Source of the DNA: Purshia tridentata
Taxonomy: Eukaryota; Streptophyta; Magnoliopsida; Rosales; Rosaceae
DNA: 48,607 bases
Reading direction: 5' to 3'
Assembly (NCBI GenBank): GCA_003254885.1
Contig: QANT01005499.1
Coordinates: forward strand, 1-48,607
Part shown: positions 22,803 to 32,638 of the stretch, in pieces
Layout: every line of letters starts with the position of its first letter
Position numbering within the stretch: position 1 is the stretch's first letter
The notes under the pieces: model-generated
The model's input: only the letters and a program-made list of their open reading frames with translations
Told to the model about the DNA's origin: nothing
Databases searched by the model: none
Program-made: the position numbers and the translations under genes

Positions 22803-23011
22803 CACGAGTTCATTGACACGTGGCATGGGTGATTTAGAGTTACGGTTAAAAAGTTATGAATGTGATAAAAGAGCTCAAGGTTGACTTTTTAAATTACTTG
22901 GAGTTTAGAGTTGACTTTGATATGGGTGCGTAGAGCTCGACTTCACGAGTTCGTAGACACGTAGCATGCGTCGTTTGGAGCTACGATTTGAGAAATACGG
23001 AGGTTCAAAGT
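22803..23011 (+). promoter_or_regulatory. Duplicated U3 module with ABRE/G-box core
   Basis: The block CACGAGTT..GACACGTRGCATG..GAG(C/T)TACG appears at 22803 and again at 22944, 141 bp apart. The first copy holds GACACGTGGC (22815-22824), which matches the ABRE/G-box consensus. A, D and L also have two copies; the ACACC-type LTRs have one. Confidence 0.55.
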
Positions 23012-23050
23012 GAGCGGCAAACTTGTAATTTTGGGTAAAATGACTTAGAA

Positions 23051-23068
23051 TTCCAGAAAATTCTGGAA
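23051..23068. promoter_or_regulatory. Perfect heat-shock element in LTR H
   Basis: TTCCAGAAAATTCTGGAA, four alternating blocks, directly followed by the CT-rich tract where transcription probably starts. Confidence 0.6.
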
Positions 23069-23854
23069 TTCTCTCTTTCTCTCTCTCCCTCTCTCTCCTT
23101 TATTTCTCGCGTAGCCCCCCAGCCCGACATGGATTGTCTTCCTCTCTCCTCCTTGCGCGACCCACTCAGCCCATTTCCGGCCACCCAGACCCACCGACGA
23201 CGCTCCCCAGTCGCCGGCCAGCAAGCCCATGCCGCCCCAGCCCTCTTTCTTCTCTCTCTCCCGATCCCTCTTTTCCCCTGCGCGCGACTGGAGTTTCCAG
23301 CTCCAGCAAATTCCGGCGACACCAAACGACGTGACGGCCGAGAAGCACTCCCCAGCCGCCGACTGTCCCTCCCCAAGCTTTCCCTCGCCAGCCGTCGCCT
23401 CCCCACGCAGTGAAAAGCTTGGAAAACTCAGTTTTGCCGCGAGTTCTCTTCGCCGATTCCGGCTGTTTCCGGCCACGATTGGCCCAAGTTTTTGGTGAGT
23501 TTCCTCCCTCCTTTCATGGGCTTTCCTTCCCCTATAATTTAGTTGTTCAATTTTGAGAAACTGTGGGAGATTGAATTTGGGGGTTGAAGGTAATTTCGGG
23601 TTTTGCATGGGTGTTTGAAATTGAATCAAATTGTGCGACATTTTGGGTAATTTCCGTAATTAGAAACCTCTAATCGAAGATTGGAACGAGAAATTTAGGA
23701 AATTATTGAGGAAATTGGAAGTTTGGTCATTAGTGCTTATGCCCATTTCAGGATTTCTAGAAATTTAAAGTGTTTACGATGATTTAATTAAAATTGGGCG
23801 TGATTTTCACCTTTAGGAACGATCTATTGAGGTTTAGAATAATTGGTTTGAAGG

Positions 23855-23980
23855 AAATCGGAGAAATGGTGAGTTTGGGGCTAAGTTGGACACTTTTTGG
23901 TTGTCGAAACGACACCCAAATCGGAGAAATGGTGAGTTTGGGGCTAAGTTGGATACTTTTTGGTTGTCAAAACGACACCC
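23855..23980 (+). repeat. 63-bp tandem duplication in LTR H
   Basis: AAATCGGAGAAATGGTGAG begins at 23855 and 23918. The two copies differ at only a few positions, mostly C/T or G/A. Confidence 0.9.
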
Positions 23981-24491
23981 GGACGACACTCGACCAAGTT
24001 AGATAGAATGGAGGTTAATTGAGGAAATTATCGGATTAAAAATAAGCTAGTGGCATGGGTTTTGAGTCGAGACGGAAAATAAGTTGGTTTATAGTTGAAT
24101 TTAGGATTATGGAGCGAAAGGCTATCTCTGTGAGTGGACTTCATTCCCTAAACTTTGTTTATAAATTTCTTATGAATTTTTATGATTTAATTCGTATTTA
24201 TATTTGAGTTTTAATTGAGTTTATTAATCGAGAAATATTATTCGATTCTTGAGTATGGAAGTGGATTTGACGTACTTGGAAACATTATGATTTCTCCAAG
24301 TAAACATATGTGGCTATTCGTATCGTGAAATATTATGGGTTTGGTCTTCGAAAAAGGGATTTTATAATGATTTCACAATATTAGAAAGTTTATATGTTTT
24401 TATGAGCGAAAAGAGATTTATGGGAAAATGATTTTCAAACCACCCTTTGCAATACCCTTCAGATTTTCAGATTATATAGGTCTTTGGGACC

Positions 24492-24533
24492 CATCACGGC
24501 ACACATATAGGCTTTGGGCCGTGTGTCGGGATG
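24492..24533 (+). other. Long conserved stem in LTR H
   Basis: CATCACGGCACAC (24492-24504) pairs with GTGTGTCGGGATG (24521-24533) over 13 positions with one A/G mismatch and one G-T wobble, around a 16-nt loop. K has the same arms. In D the wobble is a G-C pair. Confidence 0.6.
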
Positions 24534-24550
24534 CCTTGCCCTTTGGCGGC

Positions 24551-24746
24551 GGCCCTGAGTGCACGTATGGCAGGTATATTGGCGTTGCATGTGTATGACA
24601 GACCCTGGCTCTGTACATGTACGGCAGGATATTGGCCCTGCATGCGTACGGTAGGTCGTAGGCCCTGCGCATGTACGGCAGGATTATTGGCCCTGCATGC
24701 GTACGGCAGGTCGTGGGCCCTGCGCATGTACGGCAAGTTCGGTGGG
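24551..24746 (+). repeat. Tandem hairpin array in LTR H, 7 units
   Basis: Seven units of about 24-31 bp. The later ones alternate between GGCCCTGCGCATGTACGGCA and GGCCCTGCATGCGTACGGCA. In each typical unit CCTGC pairs with GCAGG around a loop that is itself palindrome-like (GCATGTAC, ATGCGTAC). Two units form a 55-bp higher-order repeat; K and L have one fewer. Confidence 0.8.
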
Positions 24747-25432
24747 TAACTGTTGGGTGAGAGATTTCTTTATCGAAACAGTTTACAAAATAATTCTTGC
24801 TTGATACAAATTTCAGTTCTTATTTAATATTTTGAGAGCTTGACCAATTTTATCAATTTATCAGAGTTTTCAAAACGGATTTCCGATGCGGACTTTTAAG
24901 ACAGAGTTTTCAGTGGATTTTATGAAAGTTATTTTAAACTGGGGGTTTTCAAGAAAAGTTTGCGAAATTTTAAGAAACTTGAGAGTAAAAGTTTATAAAT
25001 GCTTATTTTGGTTTATGTCCACTCATTGAGTTATCTTATTAGTTTTCTCCTTCGTTTTAAATTTTCCCCCAGGTTGTAGCGGTGAAGCGGTCAAGCCAAA
25101 GACGTCGAGGAAATCTAGCGAGCTTAGTGGTTTTTTTGGTAGGCACTTAGTTATTTTTGTAAACCTTATTTTTCTTAGCGAAATTTTGTAGCCAACCTTA
25201 ATAACTCTTGAATACTTAATCAGTTGGATTGAATTTGTTGGGTCAGAGACCCCTTTTGGTTGTGGTAGAGGAGCTGTGAATACTTAGAAGTGTATTTGCA
25301 GGTCTCGTGGAGAAAAGGGTTAGTCCAATTTCAAGGGAGGTTCTGCCGAATTTTCGGTAGAATTTTCCTTGATATTGGATTCCCGCAGGATCACTCCGAA
25401 TTCCAGGGTGGAATTCGGGGAGGGTATTGTCA

Positions 25433-25480
25433 TTGCCCATGTCTGTCGAGCCAAGAGGGCTCGTTTTAGTGCAAATTGGA
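25433..25480 (+). repeat. 150-bp satellite, partial unit right of H
   Basis: TTGCCCATGTCTGTCGAGCC continues the unit interrupted at 22693, through TTTTAGTGCAAATTGG. The array stops near 25480. Confidence 0.85.
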
Positions 25481-26929
25481 AGAATTGCAAGAATTAAAAA
25501 TAAATAAAGGAGCAATAATTTAAAAACTAGAGAGTAGAAATATCACGTTTGGGTTTGGAACTTGAACAATGGTATAAAAACCAAGGTTAAGGTTCCACAC
25601 CACCATAATTAGTTTTCTAGTAATTTTCTTAGTAATTTCTCACAAAAGAGGGCACCTAAGAGTCAATTTGATGCCCTCACCCAAAGATATTTATAATTTA
25701 TGCTCTAAAATTGATTATTTGTATGGTATATATTGTTCTTGCTTAAAAAAAATATAAACTTTAAGCAACCCAAATGAACCAAGACTAAGGAACAACTAGA
25801 GTTCAAAGAGTTTATGTTCAAACAATTGATAACAAAGCAAAAATGTGGAAAATTTTCATGGTGATGCTTCCCCCTCACCTTGGTGATGAGGTTTAGAGAC
25901 CACCCATGAGTATTAAACTAAAATAAAAGGAAAAAGAAGAATAAAATAACGTTTAAACTAGACTAAGAGCAAATAAAATAATAACTAGAAGCATAGAAAT
26001 AAATGTACATAAATAAAATATTAAAAGACTTCCTATTCTCTCTCTAACAACATAGCCAAAAGGCTCTTGAGAGAAATCCTAGGAGAATGCTAAAAGAGGC
26101 AGCAAAATAAAATATGAGGTAAATGATCCTCAAATGTGAGCTAAAAGTTCTTCTAAATAGGCAAAAACTAAGGTTTGTGAGGAAATTTCTAGAAAGTTGC
26201 ACCACACAAATATCTAAGGGAATGGGACATGTGTCATTAAAATATTGTGGCAAAGGGAGAATGTGAGACACAGTGAGAGAGATCTGGAGTCGGCAAGCAA
26301 ACAACTGGTGCTTCCCACGTGTCGAAGAGCAAGTGGCTGAGAGGTTGATTAATCAACCACAAAATGTAGCTGGCTACTTCCTTCTTTTGTGTATGTCTTC
26401 GCCACATGTCACATTTTGATTGGCCAAAAGAAACATTAATCAAGAAAATGCTGCTGGAAGAAGGATAATGCGGCTGCAATTTGAAGCTTCCTCAATAACC
26501 CTTCGCATTCCAAGGAGTGGGTTGGTCTTCTTCATTTCTTTGGGCTTCTTATTTTCCAATCTTTGGGATTTTGAGCTTTAACACTAATAAAATAAAAACA
26601 AAGATAATGCGGCTGCAATTTGAAGCTTCCTCAATAATCCTTCGCATTCCAAGGAGTGGGTTGGTCTTCTTCATTTCTTTGGGCTTCTTATTTTCCTATC
26701 TTTGGGATTTTGAGCTTTAACACTAATAAAATAAAAACAACTTAATTAATTAAAACTCATACAACTAAATAAAATAAATGAAACCTAATTAAACCAAAAA
26801 AATAATAATAAAGTAAAAACTAATTTAACCCACTAATTAACTAAATTATTCAAACTAAGAAGTAAAATACTAAAGATGCTAAAACACAAGGGCTAAAATG
26901 CATGATATAGGGTTGAATAATTGTCATAA
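25481..26929. mobile_element. AT-rich LTR/UTR-like region, unassigned
   Basis: No trustworthy coding frame. The minus strand has a TATA-like CCTATTTAGAAG near 26,152 and A-rich low-complexity flanks, resembling the Athila LTR/leader at 12,960-14,537 in layout, but I found no ends. Its right edge is the TSD of solo LTR I. Confidence 0.3.
26464..26740. repeat. 139-bp tandem duplication
   Basis: GATAATGCGGCTGCAATTTG occurs at 26464 and 26603. The copies are nearly identical, so the duplication is recent. Confidence 0.9.
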
Positions 26930-28682
26930 TGTAAGACCTCGTACTTTTCTAAGTTTATTTTGAAAAGTTTTTTAAAGTGTTTTGGGGTAATTTCTAATTT
27001 AAATTAATTTTAACTTGGGCTAAAAGTTGAATTTTTGTTCAAGCGAATTTTTAGTTTTCACTTTGGGTTCGTTTGAAAGGTCTCGTTCTCACGAGTTCGT
27101 AGACATGAGCACGCATCATTCGGAGCTACGGTTTGAAAGTTTTGGACTTGTGAAGTTAGGGACAAACTTGTAATTTTACAAAGTTGGTTTTTAAAAAGGC
27201 AAAATCCAGTTTTTCTCTCACTTTCTCTCTCCTCTCTCCCGCACCCTCTCTCTCTCGCGCATCTCCCTCCAGCTGCCACTGTCATCAGCTCTTGAGGGTG
27301 CGTCTGGCTGCCACTGGGCTTGGTTTTTGGCTTGCTGTGATCGTCTTCCTCTCCTCTCCCTTCCTCTGGTCTCAGTTCAGCCCAAAAACACCCAAAACAA
27401 AGAAACCCAGTTTTGCCGACTTGGAGCTCCAGTTGGATCTCGGCATTTTCAGGGATGGCATGAGCTCCCACCTGCCCAAAACTCCTCCCTCTTCGAGCCC
27501 GTCACGTTGGTGGATTCGATTGAGTTGTTGGACCACCATAGGCGGCGAATCGACAGTGGGAAGGCTAGCTGCTTCTCTAGCTATTTCTCCCTTTTCCGGT
27601 GACTATTGGTCGTTGACCCAGGTATGAGAATTGGTCCTCTCAACCTCCTCTACGTTCCTGTGTAGTTTTTTTTGGTTAAAAGTGAGTTTGGGTTTTCGTG
27701 CAGGTTGACCACTGCGGACCACCGCGGGTCCCACTGCGTATGGTGGTACCAATGACCCGTTTTCTTAGTTTTTGGCCTTTGGCCAGTCACCCAAACCTGT
27801 GGGTGAGTTTCTGTAACTTTGTGGTTGGTTTTAAGGGCCAAGCAGCCACTGTGTGTGGTGGTTCCCGCTCGTTTTAACCTTTTAACGGTCTTTTGTGAGC
27901 CCTGTTGTAACTGTACTTGGACTGTCTAGTCTTAACAAGTACCCTAAGCTTAGGAATTGTATTTCAGATGCCGTTGAGCTGCCGAATTTGAGAATCTGAG
28001 GAAAGACTCCATGAAAGGTAGTTTAGTCCTTTCTCCTGGGTACACAGTGAGTGGAATTTAAGTTTAGCTACTTTTAGTTGTTTGCTAGATAAGTAGGTAC
28101 GGTTTAGGATTGAAAATCCTAAAATTTTTGAGCTGAATTTCAGCTTAAGGGATTGATTGAGGTTATTTGGGTATTGTTGAGTTTTGTGGTTTTGAAGGAT
28201 GTTAAGGATTAGTGATTTTAAAGTGGATTGTTATTTAAGGATTTTGTGATTAATTTGCGGTGTATGAATTTACTAGAATGATTTTGATTGATGATTTGTG
28301 GATTTTATGATTTAAGGCTTAAGTCGGTTTTATCTTTTGATTACTTTTACTGATTTTAATCTGAGGTTATTTTTGTAAGTTGTTTCACTCATACGAGATT
28401 TGGTGAGCTTACCGGGTTTGTGTTTAAACTCGATGCACTATTGGTTATGGTGGAGGGTTTGTTTTGCAGGTTAAGCTGGCTGAAGAGACAGTGAAGAGAA
28501 GACGAGGCAGTGGGACCCCAAGTGTTTTAGTTAATTATTTTTACTCTTTGGTTTTGACTACTATTTGTGAAACACAATTGATTTGATCAAAGGTTTTACG
28601 CTCATGGCTCACAGTTTCACGAAAAGGCTTAAAGGTTTCATTTTTTTTATGTTTTTCACGTGCCCGAGGTCAGGACGTGACA
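26930..28682 (+). mobile_element. Solo LTR I (ACACC type)
   Basis: Starts TGTAAGACCTCGTAC and ends GGTCAGGACGTGACA, 1753 bp, with perfect TSD CATAA (26925-26929 and 28683-28687). It keeps one U3 module (27,075-27,145), CT-rich and GC-rich leader, donor-like GTGAGTGG (28047), conserved hairpin (28411-28434, one mismatch and one wobble) and acceptor-like TTTTGCAG|GT (28469). It is more diverged than G and J. Confidence 0.85.
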
Positions 28683-29702
28683 CATAAAATGTACTCAACA
28701 TGCATACTCGGTCCAATTTCTTCCAAACTGTACCAAAACATGACCATATGGCTAAAAAGACATGGGGAAGCGCTTTCTCATGTTTGGATTTCCTTTCTAG
28801 GCCAAATGAACAAGATGATGTGTTTTGAATGCATGAAAAAGTCACTTCGATGCATACTCGATCCAATAGCTTCCCAATTGCACCAAAGCATTTCCGACTG
28901 GCTCAAAAGACATGGGGAAGCACTTTCTCATGTTTAGATTAGTGTTTCAGGCCAAATGAACCACCTGTAGTGTTTTAAACACATGAAAATGTCATTTCGA
29001 TGCATAACAGATCCAATTTCTTCTTAATTGCACAAAAATATGCCTAGTTGGCTAAAAGGACATAGGGAAGCACTTTCTCAAGATTGGATTAGTGTTCTAG
29101 AACTAATGAACCACATTAGGTGTTAAGAACGCACAAAAATGTGATTTCGATGCATACTCAATTTAATTTTGTCCAAATTGCACCAACACATGCCTGGTTG
29201 GCACGAAATACATGGGCAAGCACTTTCTCAATATTGGATTAGTGTTCTAGGCCAAAAGAACAACATGATGTATTTTGAATGCATGGAAACGTCACTTGGA
29301 TGCATAATGAGTCCAATTTCTTCCTAATTGCACCAAAACATGATTGATTAGCTCGAAAGATATGGGGAAGCACTTTCTCATGTTTAGATTAGCGTTGCAA
29401 GCCAAATAAACCACATGAAGCGTTTTGAACACACCAAAACATGATTTCAGTGCATACTCAGTTTAATTTTGTCCATATTGTACCAAAATATGCCTGGTTG
29501 CCATGAAAGACATAAGAAAGCACTTTCACATGTTTATATTAGCTTTCTAGGCCAAATGAACCACATGTAGGGTTTTAAACGCACAAAAACGTCATTTCGA
29601 TGTGTACTCGGTCCAATTTCTTCTTAATTCTCTGGTTGACTAGAAAGACATGAGGAAGCACTTTCTCAATATTGGATTAGCGTTCTAGAACTAATGAACC
29701 AT
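28683..29702 (-). repeat. 150-bp satellite, inverted block (about 7 units)
   Basis: The landmark TGCATAMTSR or its variant falls at 28701, 28851, 29001, 29151, 29301, 29451 and 29601: six steps of exactly 150 bp. Orientation is opposite to the 14.5-25.5 kb blocks. The last unit is shortened and ends at the CACTACAAC terminus. Confidence 0.9.
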
Positions 29703-32638
29703 CACTACAACAATAATGTTGATATACATCAGTCCTAAACTGATATGAAATACCCAAAAAATTGATGTGCCCTCGCAGTAATAACTATTCCACTAATAGT
29801 TAGCAGTTTTGAAACTGACTTCTATATTACATTTTATGTCAGTTTTAGTTTAATAACTAATGACTATATGTTTTCAAATATGAGTTTTAGTGGAATAACT
29901 AATGTTTTTATCAATTAAAATATCAGTTTTACTGTAACAACTCATGTCTAAATTTCTTCTCATGTCAGTTTTATAACTTAATAATTGATGTATATATTAT
30001 TTCACATGTCAATTGTTTACGCATGTTTAAAGTTTTTTACATGTCTATTTTAGCTAAATAACTGATGTGGATATTATATCACAAATCAGTTTTATATATT
30101 TATACATATGCAATTAACTTTCTATAGAGCTCCATAGTTCATAGTATTTATACACCTACCATTTAATACTCATAAAATGAAAGAGTGCATCAAAGTAAAT
30201 GTAAGAAAAAAAGCACTTCATTGAAATTATTGTAATCAATTTCAAATACAAAGTCACATTTTGAAGAGCTACAAAAAAGTTAAATAAAATGAAATTCAAG
30301 CCAAAACAAATGTTTCATAGGTACTGAAAGTTCCTAACTATATGCTGCCTTAATTGAAAGAAAAAAGGTACAATAAGCTAGCCTCCCATGCAGCCATTGG
30401 ATGGAGCCATTGGATCTAGCAACAGTGAACATAATGTCTTTTCTTTAAATACTTTATGAAGCTCGTCTCATACCTGAAAATAATAAGAATAGTGAGAATC
30501 TTAGCATAATGTATTTAAGCAGCAAGATAGTGTGGTCTCTAACAAATTAATCTAAAAAACTAATTCTTTAAGACTATAAAAATATGAAATTTATACAAAC
30601 CACATACCTGAAAATAATAAGAATAGTGAGAATCTTAACATAATGTATTTAAGCAGCAAGATAGTGTGGTCTCTAACAAATTAATCTAAAAAACTAATTT
30701 TTTAAGACTATAAAAATATGAAATTTACACAAACCAATTATCTCAAGAATCTAGCACCACTCTCATTATTGGCCCAAACGTTACACAAGTTGGCTAGCCT
30801 CCAAATATTATGCATTATGAATATGAGCATTTTGAGGTATACGTGCCCTAGATTGGTCATCCCGATTTACATTTACAGGGAATGGCCAAGATTACATCGG
30901 CTACCAAAATTATCAAGGCAATCTTCCTACTAGTTCCTTTTTTTTCTTTTTCCTTTTTTCCCTTTACAAAGTGGTTATGCTTCTATGAAATATAGCCACA
31001 TCATCTTAAGAAAGCAAGAAAATAATTGGAAGGAGTATATGGAGAGTAGGAGGTCAACTTGCTAGCACACCAGTAGAAGGAATTCATAGGTTATGGAATA
31101 CAAATACTTGATTCTCGTTGATGCCTACTACGGCCAGTGACAGATCTTTCATTATCCCTTGGCTTCCCTATGCATTGCCCACTTCTTAGATCTACCTGCA
31201 AGGATACATATGTTAAGAAATTATAACAATATGGGGCATATTGATCTATGAAAGAGCAGTAGCTACATCTGATCTACTATGAATTATTTTTTATTCTGAA
31301 TGATCACCTATGAACTTCATCAAACAAATTTTAAACTATGAAACAGGTTAGAATTCAAATTATTTAGATATGTTCATCTATTCATGCAAAAATCAAAATA
31401 AAAAAAATATATATTTATTTTGATTTTTGTAGCAAAATATCATGAAGTCACATAAACTTTGCCAGCATGTGTCCTATATAAAACCCAAATTTACACTTCA
31501 TGCAGGCCATTTTTGGTCTGTTAACAATCCAATCAAAAACAAAAATTGGTGAGAGCATTGTTGCTACGACTGTAGACAGTCCTTTAATAAGCTACAATAC
31601 ATTATCTAGCAGATGCAAAGGAATTCAAACTTTTCCAAGGGAAAGACGAAAGTATTCGGTTATTGGGTAAAAATCATAAATAAGGGAACTAAAGGGTGCC
31701 TCAACTTTCTCCTTTCTAAGTTCTTTTTCCCTATAATAACACACACAGTCAAACTGGAGGCCCTGGATTCCCATAGTATCCCACATAATGATTGATTCTT
31801 CAAGACATAATATATTATCTAGCAAAATTTACATAACACCACAATCTGAACAGAAGACATAGTTTCATAGGTTTACAAAAACAAAATTCTTTTTCAATTT
31901 TTTTCTCACACTATTGCTTATCACCACAACTGTAAAATTCAGTTTCAAATTCTTCATTCAAATTGAGATATTTTAATTAGAATTTAATTAGACCTCAGTT
32001 AGCGGTAAATTGGAATCGCAACTAATTTGACAGATCCATGATTACCAAAGACTCATCTTCACTCAGGGTAGTTGGATATAGCTAGCCAGTCATATAAGTA
32101 TGTACCAAGAACCATAAGCTAGATAGTTAACCTCCGTAACTTCATGAAAAAATAATAATACATTGAAGAAATCCATCCCTGAACTTTTTTCTTTTTCATT
32201 TGACAGACAGAGAAATATACTTTGTCCCCCGATCAAGCTATAGATAATGTCCCCTTATAAAAGTTCTAAACATTTTCTACAGTTTCATTCTCTTTCAAAG
32301 TAGTACCATCAATTATTTTAAAGAAAAGTATTTTGCTCTTAAAAAATTTTGCTCTTAATAAAAAAATGATCATATTGGACAAATTTGAAGGATTTGAAAC
32401 ATAGCCTAGTTGCAGATAAGGAAGCATATCTAAGACTGCAGTTTCTTTTTCCTTTCCCACATATACCTGAAGCAGGGGCACATTAAAGAACTAATGGAAA
32501 GCATGTTACATGCATAGCATACATGCCAACTCAATGCAACCCAACAGCTAAAAATTGAATATTACAACAAGTATAGGTAAAGCTATGTATTAGGCCCTGT
32601 ATCATATAGGGGTTTGACATGGCTACATTAGCAGTAAT
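29703..32638 (+). mobile_element. CACTA-like terminus and AT-rich interior
   Basis: CACTACAACAATAATG at 29703 matches the CACTACAA terminus of plant CACTA (EnSpm) elements and recurs at 35829. About six imperfect subterminal repeats of the form ATGTCAGTTTTA..AATAACTNATG follow (29,740-30,100), as CACTA elements have. The rest is AT-rich with no transposase domain I recognise and no opposite terminus; solo LTR J cuts it at 32639. Confidence 0.5.
30472..30738. repeat. 134-bp tandem duplication
   Basis: ACCTGAAAATAATAAGAATAG starts at 30472 (less its last base) and 30606; the two copies differ at a handful of positions. Confidence 0.9.

Larger units (their letters stand above)
24130..25072 (+). 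other. Intron-like segment of LTR H
   Basis: CTATCTCT|GTGAGTGGAC at 24130 and ATTTTCCCCCAG|GTTGTAG ending at 25072 bound 943 nt containing the stem and hairpin array. The equivalents are 1053 nt in K, 948 in L and 816 in D. Length varies but the two border motifs are kept. Confidence 0.35.
22694..25432 (+). mobile_element. Solo LTR H (GACCC type), best-preserved copy
   Basis: Starts TGTAACGACCCGTACC and ends GGAGGGTATTGTCA, 2739 bp, with perfect TSD TTGCC (22689-22693 and 25433-25437); the satellite resumes in register after it. Order: two U3 modules, heat-shock element, CT-rich tract (23,069-23,102), GC-rich leader to about 23,490, a 63-bp duplication, donor-like site (24130), 13-bp stem, seven-unit hairpin array, acceptor-like site (25072), terminal block with GAATTCGGGGAGGG. 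No primer binding site, polypurine tract or coding region, as expected of a solo LTR. Confidence 0.9.

Noticed and set aside
24551-24746. CRISPR-like array
   Set aside because: Repeats are contiguous with no unique spacers, each unit is palindromic, and the context is a plant LTR.
22694-25432. LTR H as a complete small retrotransposon or a non-coding RNA gene
   Set aside because: It has TG..CA ends and a 5-bp TSD but no terminal direct repeats, primer binding site or polypurine tract of its own, so solo LTR is the simpler reading.
31613-32481. Open frames of 60-71 codons on both strands
   Set aside because: Short, AT-rich, no domain and no splice context; consistent with chance in transposon DNA.
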